Of a DNA stretch of 64,000 nt, positions 46,007 through 55,998 are shown one piece after another. The stretch is from NCBI GenBank assembly GCA_009781425.1, contig WQYC01000010.1, positions 1 to 64,000 on the forward strand. The letters are read 5' to 3'. This DNA is from Oscillospiraceae bacterium. Its GTDB lineage: Bacteria; Bacillota; Clostridia; Oscillospirales; Ruminococcaceae. How positions within the stretch are numbered: position 1 is the first letter of the stretch; each line of letters starts with the position of its first letter. Position numbers and translations under genes: made by a program. Under the pieces are notes generated by a model that made no database searches, was not told the origin of the DNA, and saw only the letters and a list, made by a program, of their open reading frames with translations.

Positions 46007-47461
46007 GCCTCTCCCGCCTCTTCCCGACCTCGCAATCGCTTCCATCTGCGCCAAGCTGCTGTCGCTCACGTCGCCGCCCATAATCCCCATCGCGTGGCTG
46101 AGCTTCTGCGCGCGGTGGTTTTTGTCCTTGATGTTGTCGCTGAGGTGCTTCTGATAGCCTTTGATATAAGCTTCAAAGCTCGGAATATGGTCTTTGTAAA
46201 GCGGGTCTTCTTTTTCCATAACAGAAACGAAAAAGTCATGGATTTTCTTATTGTTCAAGCCGCAAAGCCGTTCAATAATATACTTGTGCGTAGCCGTGAG
46301 GTCAGGATTATCAACAATCGCGCTTGCAAACGTGAAAAAGCGGTCAAAGTCTTCATATTGCAGATAATTGCAGGCGGTGATAATGCTGTTGTAATAATTC
46401 TGCGAGATGATAATCTTATCGTCGTACTTGATTTCGCCGGCAAGGAGCGCATCAAGCTGCTCGTCAGTGAGCTCGGTGACCGCGTGAGCCGACTCAATAG
46501 CGGAAGCGTCGGGGAGAAGCTCGGCTTTAAGCAGAACCTCGCGCGGAATCGGTTTTCTTGTGCTTGTTTTTAAGGTTTTATATGCTTTTCTGCGTAATTC
46601 AACGAAGTTTTGCGGCTTAACGCCGCTTCTGCGGAGCAGAAAGCTCTCAAGCATAGACGGCGGGATTTGCCCTATCGGAATCTTAACATAAGGGCAGGAA
46701 AGCGCGATAATACGCGGCTCTCTGCCGTACTGCACCGCTTGCTCGGGTGTTTCGTAAAGCATATCCTTTAAAGGCTCAACAACTAAGCATCTGAATTCGG
46801 TATCGTCCAAAAGGCAGGCGGTTACGCTGTGGTGCCCGTCGAGCAGAGCCGAGAACATACCCGACATATGATAAGCTAAGCCGCCGATTTTCTTTCCGGA
46901 GGCTATTTTTTCGCGCTGTGCGCGGACCTTGGCTTCGGTGAATTCGGCAGGGCTCGTCGTCGGAATTAAAAAACAAGGAGTAAAATTGCTGTCTCTGCCC
47001 ATTGTGCGGTTATAGGTCGCAGTCCCTGCGACCTCGCGCCTGTGCGTATACGCGCTCCAGAAGAACTCGCCCGCGCCGTTGCTCGGAATCATTTTCGCGT
47101 CATGGCAGACGTAAATCCCTTCAGACAAAAGCTCAAAGAAAGGGTGCAGTGCCTTAGTCATGCTCTGCTGATAGGTGAAATAGCTGTCGCTCACGGAGGA
47201 CAAAACTGTTTTTATAGCTTCCTCACAAACGGCAGTCGTGCTGATTTGACTGACTAATTTATCGCTGAAATCATTGCCCTTTGAAGCTCTTGTCATATTG
47301 ATGATGGCTTCTCTGCCGCAGTAGAGAACATCTGTAACGGGTGCGTCCGGCGCGACAGGCGAAACGGTCGTAGTCCCGATAACATCGTGCGACTTAGAAA
47401 CGTCAACCAACAGAAGCTCACGGTTTCCAACAGTCATGTGATACGTGTTAATCATCGGCAT
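46004..47461 (-). CDS. Hypothetical 485-aa protein with LDGHHSVTA motif (ParB/sulfiredoxin-fold-like)
   Basis: ORF; GLAYHMSGMFSALLDGHHSVTACLLDD. Confidence 0.5.
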   Translation of the reverse strand: MPMINTYHMTVGNRELLLVDVSKSHDVIGTTTVSPVAPDAPVTDVLYCGREAIINMTRASKGNDFSDKLVSQISTTAVCEEAIKTVLSSVSDSYFTYQQSMTKALHPFFELLSEGIYVCHDAKMIPSNGAGEFFWSAYTHRREVAGTATYNRTMGRDSNFTPCFLIPTTSPAEFTEAKVRAQREKIASGKKIGGLAYHMSGMFSALLDGHHSVTACLLDDTEFRCLVVEPLKDMLYETPEQAVQYGREPRIIALSCPYVKIPIGQIPPSMLESFLLRRSGVKPQNFVELRRKAYKTLKTSTRKPIPREVLLKAELLPDASAIESAHAVTELTDEQLDALLAGEIKYDDKIIISQNYYNSIITACNYLQYEDFDRFFTFASAIVDNPDLTATHKYIIERLCGLNNKKIHDFFVSVMEKEDPLYKDHIPSFEAYIKGYQKHLSDNIKDKNHRAQKLSHAMGIMGGDVSDSSLAQMEAIARSGRGGRG

Positions 47462-47486
47462 AATTTAAAACATCCTTTCGGGGGCG

Positions 47487-48356
47487 TTATTTCTGAACTA
47501 AGCGTTCATGGATAAAACCGGAGATTTCTGTCTGAATTTCTTTGGAGAAGAGCCTCTTAGGCAGCCAAAAAACGGCTTTGTTGTGCTTATAAACAATAAA
47601 AACATTGTTGGTTTCAATAAAATAATTCGCTTCGCCCCACGGAATGAACTCGTTTCCCGATTGAAGATGGCTTTCAACCGCGGAGAATCCGGCAGTTGAA
47701 ACCGAAAAAGTAATCTCCTCAGAGAGAGCGGGGTCAGTTTTATATAGCTGCGAGTAATGGAAGTTCGCAATCAGCGCGCAAACTAAATAAACGAGCATAA
47801 CTATGATTCCGCCTGAGAAAACCGAAATCGGCAGATACCAAAACCACTTGTCCTCAGTATCACCCCAAGAAAAGTGCAGATAAGCGAACACTGACAAAAT
47901 AGAAATAAGCGTGATTAGCTTAAAAACATTTCTGAGACGGGTGTTAAGCAGAATCGCGTTGCTTAAATTAATTTCGCGCTCTTTATAAAAGCCGTTGACC
48001 GTATACGGCACATCGCCGGGGTCACCGCTGATATACAGGTATTTCGGCGGGAGTATACGCTTTTGATGTACATATTCAATTTTGGGGTTGAAGGAAACCG
48101 CACCCTCTAAGATTCCGCGCAGATTGAGCAGCTTCTTCTCGTCGGGCAGGCAGAACTTCGGGATTCTGTACGCGACACCGGCGACATGAATAATAAAGTC
48201 GGTTCTGCTTTCCGTTATGGTTTTTACTTCTGTCCAACGGTAGATAGTCGGATTCTCCTCGCCATGCAGATAAACGGCGAAAAAATCTCCGACAACGAAG
48301 GTTTGCTCTGCGGCGTGCGAAGTGACCTTTACGCCGGGAAGTGACTCGAAAGCCAT
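47487..48356 (-). CDS. YcxB-like membrane protein
   Basis: Two TM; FSAVESHLQSGNEFIPWGEANYFIETNNVFIVYKHNKAVFWLPKRLFS. Confidence 0.6.
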   Translation of the reverse strand: MAFESLPGVKVTSHAAEQTFVVGDFFAVYLHGEENPTIYRWTEVKTITESRTDFIIHVAGVAYRIPKFCLPDEKKLLNLRGILEGAVSFNPKIEYVHQKRILPPKYLYISGDPGDVPYTVNGFYKEREINLSNAILLNTRLRNVFKLITLISILSVFAYLHFSWGDTEDKWFWYLPISVFSGGIIVMLVYLVCALIANFHYSQLYKTDPALSEEITFSVSTAGFSAVESHLQSGNEFIPWGEANYFIETNNVFIVYKHNKAVFWLPKRLFSKEIQTEISGFIHERLVQK

Positions 48357-48399
48357 AAAAAATCCTCACTTCTTTTAATTTTCACAAATATCTTTAATT

Positions 48400-48440
48400 A
48401 TTATAACATAATTGACACAGGCTGTCAATTATGTTATGAT
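48400..48440. promoter_or_regulatory. Face-to-face bidirectional promoter in a perfect 15-bp inverted repeat
   Basis: ATAACATAATTGACA caggc TGTCAATTATGTTAT; + TTGACA-17-TATGAT, - TTGACA-17-TATAAT. Confidence 0.8.
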
Positions 48441-48474
48441 AAAATATAGAACAAACAGAAAGGACATATTTAAA

Positions 48475-49914
48475 ATGTCAGACAAAAAATTAGTACAGGA
48501 AATAACCTCGCGCGACGAGGACTTCGCCAAATGGTACACCGATATAGTCACAAAAGCCGATTTAGTCGGCTATTCAGGCGTTAAGGGCTGCATGGTTATC
48601 CGCCCCTACGGCTACGCAATCTGGGAAAATATACAAAAAGACCTTGACAAACGCTTCAAGGACACGGGGCATGAAAATGTTTATATGCCTATGTTTATAC
48701 CCGAAAGCCTGTTGCAAAAGGAAAAAGACCACATCGAGGGCTTCGCGCCGGAGGTTGCGTGGGTTACGCACGGCGGAAGCGAGGAGTTAGCGGAGAGAAT
48801 GTGTGTCCGCCCGACCTCGGAGGTGCTCTTCTGCGAGCATTACAAGCAGATTGTGTCTTCTTACCGCGACCTGCCGAAGCTTTACAATCAGTGGTGCTCG
48901 GTAGTCCGCTGGGAAAAAACCACCCGTCCGTTCCTGCGCTCGCGAGAATTCCTGTGGCAGGAGGGGCATACTGCTCATGCCACGTCTGCGGAGGCTATTG
49001 AAGAAGCCGAGCGTATGCTTGAGGTTTATGCGGATTTCTGCGCGGAGTCGCTTAATATGCCGGTAATAAAAGGAAAGAAAACCGAAAGCGATAAGTTTGC
49101 AGGCGCAGTTTCGACCTATTGCATAGAAGCGTTAATGCACGACGGCAAGGCACTGCAAGCAGGAACTACGCACGACTTCGGCGACGGCTTTGCGAAGGCC
49201 TTCGACATAACCTACACAAGCAAGGACAACAAGCTTGAATACGTTCACCAGTCCTCATGGGGCGTGAGCACGCGGCTCATCGGCGGGATAATAATGTCGC
49301 ACGGCGACGACTCGGGGCTTGTGCTTCCGCCTGCGATTGCGCCTGTGCAAATCGTTATAATTCCGATTGCACAGCACAAAGAGGGTGTCTTAGAAAAAGC
49401 AAATGAACTTAAAACGCAACTTTTAGGGCTCGGCTGGCGTGTTAAGGTTGACGACAGTGATAATTCGGCAGGCTGGAAGTTCTCGGAATACGAGATGAAG
49501 GGCGTGCCTCTGCGCCTTGAAATCGGGCCTAAGGACATTGAACAGAACCAGTGCGTAATCGTTCGGCGCGATACAAGGGAGAAAGCCTTTGTCTCGCTTG
49601 ACGAGCTTGAAAGCAAGGTCGCGGAGCTTACAGACGCATTAGCTAAAGGCATTTACGAGAAAGCGCTCGCGAATGTCAACGCGCGGACTTACACCTGCAA
49701 AAATATTGACGAGATGAACGCTGCGCTCAGCGAGAAAGGCGACGGCTTCATCAAAGCGATGTGGTGCGGTGAAGAAGCGTGCGAAGACGAGGTTAAGGAA
49801 AAAACAGGCGCGGGCTCGCGGTGTATGCCGATACAGCAGGAAAAAATTGCAAAGACCTGCGTTTGCTGCGGGAAACCCGCGACGGCGTTGGTTTATTGGG
49901 GGAAGGCGTACTGA
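48475..49914 (+). CDS. proS: Prolyl-tRNA synthetase (archaeal/eukaryal-type)
   Basis: [75 protein letters not shown]. Confidence 0.95.
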   Translation: MSDKKLVQEITSRDEDFAKWYTDIVTKADLVGYSGVKGCMVIRPYGYAIWENIQKDLDKRFKDTGHENVYMPMFIPESLLQKEKDHIEGFAPEVAWVTHGGSEELAERMCVRPTSEVLFCEHYKQIVSSYRDLPKLYNQWCSVVRWEKTTRPFLRSREFLWQEGHTAHATSAEAIEEAERMLEVYADFCAESLNMPVIKGKKTESDKFAGAVSTYCIEALMHDGKALQAGTTHDFGDGFAKAFDITYTSKDNKLEYVHQSSWGVSTRLIGGIIMSHGDDSGLVLPPAIAPVQIVIIPIAQHKEGVLEKANELKTQLLGLGWRVKVDDSDNSAGWKFSEYEMKGVPLRLEIGPKDIEQNQCVIVRRDTREKAFVSLDELESKVAELTDALAKGIYEKALANVNARTYTCKNIDEMNAALSEKGDGFIKAMWCGEEACEDEVKEKTGAGSRCMPIQQEKIAKTCVCCGKPATALVYWGKAY

Positions 49915-50327
49915 TGCAATTATCACGTTTTATTGATGCTCAAAGCCAAATCTATGAACAAGCATTACAAGAAATAAAAAGCGGAAAAAAACGAGGTCAT
50001 TGGATGTGGTTTATTTTTCCACAAATTAATGGGTTGGGTGTCAGCAGTACAGCAAATTTTTATGGAATAAAGAATTATGAAGAAGCCAAAGCTTATATCG
50101 AAGATGATGTTTTAAGTACAAGGTTGTTTGAAATTTCAAACACTCTGCTTAGTTTAAAAGGTAATGACGCTTCAATTATTTTTGGATACCCTGATGATTT
50201 AAAATTAAAATCCTGCATGACGTTATTTTCGATGGTAAGCTGTAATCCTGTGTTTCAATTAGTTTTAGAGAAGTTTTATAAAGGCGAAAAAGACAAGAAA
50301 ACAATTGATATATTATCGAAAGGTTGA
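49914..50327 (+). CDS. DUF1810 family protein
   Basis: RFIDAQSQIYEQALQEIKSGKKRGHWMWFIFPQINGLG; FGYPDDLKLKSCMTLF. Confidence 0.88.
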   Translation: MQLSRFIDAQSQIYEQALQEIKSGKKRGHWMWFIFPQINGLGVSSTANFYGIKNYEEAKAYIEDDVLSTRLFEISNTLLSLKGNDASIIFGYPDDLKLKSCMTLFSMVSCNPVFQLVLEKFYKGEKDKKTIDILSKG

Positions 50328-51049
50328 GAAAAATGAAAAAACTTTTATCGTTAATTTTAGCTTGTACTTTATTAATAGTGTTCAGCTTCGGCGTGTTCGC
50401 GGAGGATTCCGACGGCGGAAATGAATATGTCAGTGAAGCTGTCGATGATAATAACGCAGAAGACGGCGAGCCCGCCGTTACGGCGAACGAGCCCGAGGAC
50501 TGCGACGAGTGCGAAAACGACATTCAGTTTTGCGTCTGCGAGCCCGCGCCCCCCGAAGGCTGCGAGGATTGCGGCGAGTGCGAGGATTGCTTAGTTGACG
50601 AGGACTGCGCAGACTGCGAAGAAAACCCCTGCGAGTGTGAATTTTGCCTGTACTGCGGGGTTTACCCCTGCGAGTGCTCCGATATTATAGCCCCGGATGA
50701 ACCCGAAGAACTCGAAGGTGACCCGGAACCTATACGCTCTGCGCCGTTCGTGCCGCCGCCGCCGCTTGAAAACAGCGACTTGTCCTTTGACGACTCGCAT
50801 AGAATTACGGAAACCTCGCAAGCGCGGCTTGAGCCCGAGCCGGAGCCTGAACCTGAACCCGAGGAAGAAATAGAGGAAATCATTCCGCTTGCAATGAACG
50901 AGATTTACGACAACCCCGGCGGTCCCTCGGGCGGCGGCTCGGGTGTACTTCCGCTGATTATCATGTTATCGCTATTAATCGCGGGAGCGGGGACAGCCGC
51001 GCCATTCGTCTTCAAGTATTACAGACAAAAAATGATTTACAGGTATTAA
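50324..51049 (+). CDS. Hypothetical secreted/membrane protein with acidic Cys-rich region and C-terminal TM
   Basis: Signal peptide; CDECENDIQFCVCEPAPPEGCEDCGECEDCLVDEDCADCEENPCECEFCLYCGVYPCEC; EPEPEPEPEEE; TM LPLIIMLSLLIAGAGTAAPFVF. Confidence 0.6.
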   Translation: MRKMKKLLSLILACTLLIVFSFGVFAEDSDGGNEYVSEAVDDNNAEDGEPAVTANEPEDCDECENDIQFCVCEPAPPEGCEDCGECEDCLVDEDCADCEENPCECEFCLYCGVYPCECSDIIAPDEPEELEGDPEPIRSAPFVPPPPLENSDLSFDDSHRITETSQARLEPEPEPEPEPEEEIEEIIPLAMNEIYDNPGGPSGGGSGVLPLIIMLSLLIAGAGTAAPFVFKYYRQKMIYRY

Positions 51050-51064
51050 TTTAAACTGCATGAA

Positions 51065-51132
51065 AACCCGCTGTTGGCTACCAAACTCCATTTATGAATG
51101 GAGTTTGGTAGGAATGACAAGCGGGTTTTTTG
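51065..51132 (+). terminator. Composite terminator with nested 14-bp perfect hairpin
   Basis: AACCCGC...[TACCAAACTCCATT tatg AATGGAGTTTGGTA]...GCGGGTTTTTT. Confidence 0.75.
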
Positions 51133-51189
51133 TTGAAATTGCACAAATTTGCACGGAAAAAATTTACTTAAAAAATTTTCGTTGCTCTA

Positions 51190-51254
51190 TTGACAATTGA
51201 AGCGAAACGCAATATAATATATATTACGGTGTCTTGATACACTATATATAGTAC
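51190..51254 (+). promoter_or_regulatory. nrdD promoter with tandem NrdR-box-like sites
   Basis: TTGACA-17-TATAAT; ACACTATATATAGTAC at 51239-51254 and weaker ACGCAATATAATATAT at 51207-51222, 32 bp apart. Confidence 0.7.
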
Positions 51255-51274
51255 CGAAAGGAAAAGTAAGAGTA

Positions 51275-53626
51275 ATGCTGACAAAAATCCTCAAGCGGGA
51301 CGGACGCCATGTTCCGTTCAATATTGAAAAAATCGCTGACGCGATTTATAAAGCGGCACGCGCCGTAGGCGGACATGACTATGAATCCTCGCTTCGGCTC
51401 GCGGAAAAAGCCTGCGAAATATTAGAAAGGCAAGCCGAAAAAACCGGACAACCTCCCTCTGTTGAGGAGGTTCAGGATGTGGTGGAAAAGGTTTTAGTCG
51501 AAACGGGACACGCAAGAACCGCAAAGGCTTATATTATCTACCGTTCTGACCGCACGCGTGTGCGCGAGATGAACACAAAGCTGATGAAAACTTTGGAAGA
51601 CTTGACCTTCAAGTCTGCAATAGAGTGCGATATAAAGCGGGAAAATGCCAATATCGACGGCGATACCGCGATGGGAACAATGCTCAAATACGGCTCGGAA
51701 AGCGCGAAGCAGTTTTATGAGATGTATCTGCTTTCCCCCGAGCACTCCAAGGCGCACGCCGAGGGTGATATTCATATTCATGACCTTGATTTCTTTACGC
51801 TGACGACTACCTGCTGTCAGATTGATTTAATCAAGCTGTTCAAGGGCGGCTTCTCGACGGGGCACGGCTACCTTCGCGAGCCTAATAACATCGCGAGCTA
51901 TTCTGCATTAGCTTGCATTGCGATTCAGTCGAATCAGAACGACCAGCACGGCGGGCAGTCAATCCCGAACTTCGACTACGCGCTTGCCGAGGGCGTGCGT
52001 AAGAGCTACCTGCATCTTTATAAGAAAAATATTCTGCGCGGAATCGGGCTTCTAACAGGCAATTTAGAGGTTAACGAGCTTGAAGAGAAAATCGAAGCTT
52101 ATATAGAAAAACTCGAAGCCGAGCAGGGCAAAACGCCGTCGCTTTCTGCCGGCAAGGATTATTTTGACTTAGAGCTGCCTTACATAACCGAGCTCACGGG
52201 AGACGCGGACACCGCGAAAAAAGTGCAGGACTTCACTCGCAAGCTGACCGAAAAGGAAACCGAGCGCGCGACCTATCAAGCGATGGAAGCTTTAGTGCAT
52301 AACTTGAATACGATGAACAGCCGCGCGGGTGCGCAGACACCTTTTTCCTCTATCAACTACGGCACAGACACGACTCCGGAGGGAAGAATGGTTATCCGTA
52401 ATATTCTGCTTGCCAATGAAAGCGGCTTGGGTAACGGTGAAACGCCGATTTTCCCTATTCATGTGTTTAAAATTAAAGAAGGAATCAGCTACAACCCCGA
52501 AGACCCGAACTATGATTTATTCAAGCTTGCCTGTCGCGTTTCGGCGAAGCGGCTCTACCCGAACTTCTCGTTCCTTGACGCGCCGTTTAACCTCAGCTTC
52601 TATAAAGAGGGCGACTACGACACCGAAGTCGCTTACATGGGCTGCCGCACACGCGTAATCGCGAACCGCCATAACACCGAACGTCAAACCGTTTCGGGGC
52701 GCGGGAATTTAAGCTTCACGTCGATTAACCTGCCGCGTATCGGGATTATTTCCTCGAAAGACCAGGTTGAATTTTTCAAGAACCTTGAAGATGTGATGAA
52801 CTTAGCAATTAGCCAGCTTATGTATCGCTTTAAAATTCAATGCCAGAAAAAAGTCAAGAACTTCCCCTTCCTTATGGGGCAGGGCGTTTGGATGGATTCC
52901 GAGAAGCTCGGCCCTGAAGACAGCGTTGCGGAAATTCTTAAACACGGCACGCTTGCTATGGGCTTCATCGGGCTTCCCGAGTGCTTAACTGCACTGCTCG
53001 GCAAGCACCACGGCGAAAGCGAAGAAGCACAGGAGCTCGGTCTGCGTATAATCAAGCGTATCCGCGACAGATTAGATGAAGAGGGCGCGAAGACCGGTTT
53101 GAATTTTACGCTCTTAGCGACACCTGCAGAGGGGCTTTGCGGAAGATTTTTAAGAATGGATAAGAAGCGTTTCGGCATGATTAAAGGCATAACTGACCAC
53201 GATTATTATACGAATTCATTCCATATTCCCGTTTATTATGATATTTCGGCGTATAAGAAAATCGAGCTTGAAGCGCCTTATCACGCGCTGACCAACGCAG
53301 GGCATATCAGCTATGTTGAAATGGACGGCAATCCGAGCAATAACCTTGAAGCCTTTGAAAAAATTATCCGCTTCATGAAGGAAAAAGGTGTCGGCTACGG
53401 CTCGATTAACCACCCTGTTGACCGCGACCCTGTTTGCGGCTACACAGGTGTAATCGGCGACCGCTGTCCTAAGTGCGGACGCTTGGAGCATGAAAACGGC
53501 GGTAAGAAATTCGAGCGGATTCGCCGTATTACAGGCTATTTGGCAGGGACAATCGACCGCTTCAACAACGCGAAGCAGTCCGAGGAACGCGAAAGACTCC
53601 GTCATGACTTGGCGGATGTGAAATGA
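51275..53626 (+). CDS. nrdD: Anaerobic ribonucleoside-triphosphate reductase
   Basis: ATP-cone KRDGRHVPFNIEKIADAIYKAA; HIHDLDFFTLTTTCCQIDL; CGYTGVIGDRCPKCGR; RITGYLAGTIDRFNNAKQ. Confidence 0.95.
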   Translation: MLTKILKRDGRHVPFNIEKIADAIYKAARAVGGHDYESSLRLAEKACEILERQAEKTGQPPSVEEVQDVVEKVLVETGHARTAKAYIIYRSDRTRVREMNTKLMKTLEDLTFKSAIECDIKRENANIDGDTAMGTMLKYGSESAKQFYEMYLLSPEHSKAHAEGDIHIHDLDFFTLTTTCCQIDLIKLFKGGFSTGHGYLREPNNIASYSALACIAIQSNQNDQHGGQSIPNFDYALAEGVRKSYLHLYKKNILRGIGLLTGNLEVNELEEKIEAYIEKLEAEQGKTPSLSAGKDYFDLELPYITELTGDADTAKKVQDFTRKLTEKETERATYQAMEALVHNLNTMNSRAGAQTPFSSINYGTDTTPEGRMVIRNILLANESGLGNGETPIFPIHVFKIKEGISYNPEDPNYDLFKLACRVSAKRLYPNFSFLDAPFNLSFYKEGDYDTEVAYMGCRTRVIANRHNTERQTVSGRGNLSFTSINLPRIGIISSKDQVEFFKNLEDVMNLAISQLMYRFKIQCQKKVKNFPFLMGQGVWMDSEKLGPEDSVAEILKHGTLAMGFIGLPECLTALLGKHHGESEEAQELGLRIIKRIRDRLDEEGAKTGLNFTLLATPAEGLCGRFLRMDKKRFGMIKGITDHDYYTNSFHIPVYYDISAYKKIELEAPYHALTNAGHISYVEMDGNPSNNLEAFEKIIRFMKEKGVGYGSINHPVDRDPVCGYTGVIGDRCPKCGRLEHENGGKKFERIRRITGYLAGTIDRFNNAKQSEERERLRHDLADVK

Positions 53627-54471
53627 AGCCAATAATAAGCGAATGGTTTATAATAGGCGTTTCGGCGGCGGCTATGGCTTTCTTAATGCTGTGGACGGCG
53701 GGCGCAGGCATGAGCGGCGGCAGAAACCCATTTATGGTTTTTATCGCCCTCACACCGCTTTTCATTATAATCGCAATCATAATTTATGTTTATTATCAAT
53801 TTAAGATACTGCGCGATATTCCCGATATTCAAGCACCTGACGCAAAAATTAAAGTCATACAGAATTATCTGCGCCGAAATACTATTAATGTGAATCTGCC
53901 TTTTTACGGGCGAATCAGACGTAAGTTCCTTTCTATGCTCGTGGTTGCTTACGCGGACAAGGGCGATTATCTCGCCGCATTTGAAACCTGCGAAAAGGTA
54001 TGGCGGTTCCTCCCGCACGGTTTCGCGGCGAGGTCGTCGCTGACCGGGGAGGAAGCCGCGATTTACGCAGATGAAATCATAGTTTTGATTCACCTCGGCA
54101 GACTTAAACCTGCAGAAAGCCTTTTACGCGAGCTTGAAATAAAATCCTTCTCGGATTCTGCGGGGTTTTTCCTCGCGAAGCTCTGCGGGTTATATCTTTT
54201 AACTTACAAAGGCGAACATAAAGACATTGCCGCCGCCCGCGAAAAACACGGGCAGGCGCGGTCTTTTTTGTCTGACAGGAGTATTGAAGAGCGATTCCCC
54301 ATGAAGGATTTTAAGTATACTTTATTATTTTTGGAAGCGAAGCTTGATAAGCTCGAAAAGAAATACGACCAAGCCCGCGCGGAGCTCGAGAATATCACCT
54401 ACGACAGCCCTAATTACGGAAATAAACGCTTAGCAAGGGAGGAACTCGAATATTGGATAACACGTTCTTAG
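53623..54471 (+). CDS. Membrane protein with TPR-like C-terminal region
   Basis: Two TM then helical repeats. Confidence 0.5.
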   Translation: MKPIISEWFIIGVSAAAMAFLMLWTAGAGMSGGRNPFMVFIALTPLFIIIAIIIYVYYQFKILRDIPDIQAPDAKIKVIQNYLRRNTINVNLPFYGRIRRKFLSMLVVAYADKGDYLAAFETCEKVWRFLPHGFAARSSLTGEEAAIYADEIIVLIHLGRLKPAESLLRELEIKSFSDSAGFFLAKLCGLYLLTYKGEHKDIAAAREKHGQARSFLSDRSIEERFPMKDFKYTLLFLEAKLDKLEKKYDQARAELENITYDSPNYGNKRLAREELEYWITRS

Positions 54472-55058
54472 CCATGCTTTTCCGCATGAGGCATATCAGC
54501 CGCTGGAGTCTTATGTTCAACACTCAGCATGAAAGCCTCATGCAGCATACTGTCGAGTGCGCTTTTATAACGCACTTTCTCGCGATTGTCGGGAACTGCT
54601 ATTTCAACATGAATTACAACGCGGAAAAGCTTTGCTCTTACGCCTTGTTTCACGATGCTTCGGAAGTGCTGACGGGCGATATGCCTACGCCTGTGAAATA
54701 TTTCAACGAGGAAATAAAAACAGCATACAAAGACATCGAGAAAATCGCTTGTGAGCGGCTTTTAGCGCATTTGCCACCCGAAGCGGAAAAACTGCGCGAG
54801 GTTTATTCGGCGTACCTTGACAGCGGGAGCTTGAATGAGGACGAGCGGAAGCTAATCAAAATCGCGGACAAGCTTTGCGCTTACCTCAAATGTACCACCG
54901 AGCTGAATGCTTCCAACAAGGAATTCGAGGCGGCGCGCGACGGAATACGCAGACAGCTTGACAAAATCGCCGCCGAAAGTCAGGAGCTGCGCTACTTTTT
55001 AGACAACTGCACCGACTCGTTCACGCTGTCGCTTGATAACTTGAAAGGTGCATTATAA
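54453..55058 (+). CDS. HD-domain 5'-deoxynucleotidase (YfbR-like)
   Basis: MRHISRWSLMFNTQHESLMQHTVECAFITHFLA; LFHDASEVLTGDMPTPVKYFN. Confidence 0.9.
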   Translation: MDNTFLAMLFRMRHISRWSLMFNTQHESLMQHTVECAFITHFLAIVGNCYFNMNYNAEKLCSYALFHDASEVLTGDMPTPVKYFNEEIKTAYKDIEKIACERLLAHLPPEAEKLREVYSAYLDSGSLNEDERKLIKIADKLCAYLKCTTELNASNKEFEAARDGIRRQLDKIAAESQELRYFLDNCTDSFTLSLDNLKGAL

Positions 55059-55684
55059 TGCAATATTCGCATATTATTTGGGACTGGAACGGGACGCTGC
55101 TTGACGATGTTCACTGGTGCGTGGACGTAATTAACCGTATGTTAGCGAAGCGAAAGCTAAAAACATTCGCTGAGGTCCGCGATTATCACGAGGTTTTTTC
55201 CTTTCCTGTGATTGATTATTACAGGAAAATCGGCTTTGATTTCGAGAAGGAGCCGTTCGAGGATTTGGCTGTTGAATACGTCGAGGATTATTATTCGGGC
55301 AGCTTTAAGCTGCACGAAAATGCAGAGGAAACCCTCGCCGCGATTCACGCAAAGGGCGTCAAGCAGGTGATTCTGTCCGCTTCGGAAATTAATTATTTAA
55401 AAGCACAGCTTTCCTGTTTTGATATTGAAAAGTACTTCGCGGAAATCCTCGGTATAACTGACATTTACGCGGGAAGCAAAAGCGAAATCGGCTTGGAATT
55501 CATGAAAAGAAACGAGGTCGAAAAGGCTCTGCTCATCGGCGATACTGAGCATGATTTTGAAACGGCGATGAAGCTTGGAACTGACTGCGTGCTTATTTCA
55601 AGCGGGCATCAAAGCAGGGAACGGCTTGAAGCCTTGGGTGTTCCAGTGCTTGAAAATATCGCCGAAATTTTGAGGTTTTTATGA
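55058..55684 (+). CDS. HAD-family phosphatase
   Basis: IIWDWNGTLLDDV; VILSAS; LLIGDTEHDFETA. Confidence 0.88.
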   Translation: MQYSHIIWDWNGTLLDDVHWCVDVINRMLAKRKLKTFAEVRDYHEVFSFPVIDYYRKIGFDFEKEPFEDLAVEYVEDYYSGSFKLHENAEETLAAIHAKGVKQVILSASEINYLKAQLSCFDIEKYFAEILGITDIYAGSKSEIGLEFMKRNEVEKALLIGDTEHDFETAMKLGTDCVLISSGHQSRERLEALGVPVLENIAEILRFL

Positions 55685-55998
55685 TAGAATCTTCCCGCTT
55701 TACAGTTATAGACGAAGCTTTTGACTGCTCGGTCTGCGGTGCAGAAATTCAGCCGCTCGGATATACTGCCCGCGACCACTGTAATAAATGCCTTTGCTCG
55801 CTTCATCTTGACGATAATCCGGGTGACCGCCTTAGTAATTGCGGCGGCGTGCTTGAGCCTGTCGGCGCGGAGCAGGGGAAGAAGGGCGTGAAAATTATTT
55901 ATAAGTGCAAAAAGTGCGGCATGAAAAAGAAAAATATCGCCGCAAAAGACGACGATAATGAGATGATTATAAAATTGTTTGGGAATCCAATCACATGA
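55681..55998 (+). CDS. RNHCP domain-containing protein
   Basis: FDCSVCGAEIQPLGYTARDHCNKCLCSLHLDDNPGDRLSNCGGVLEPVG. Confidence 0.88.
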   Translation: MIESSRFTVIDEAFDCSVCGAEIQPLGYTARDHCNKCLCSLHLDDNPGDRLSNCGGVLEPVGAEQGKKGVKIIYKCKKCGMKKKNIAAKDDDNEMIIKLFGNPIT

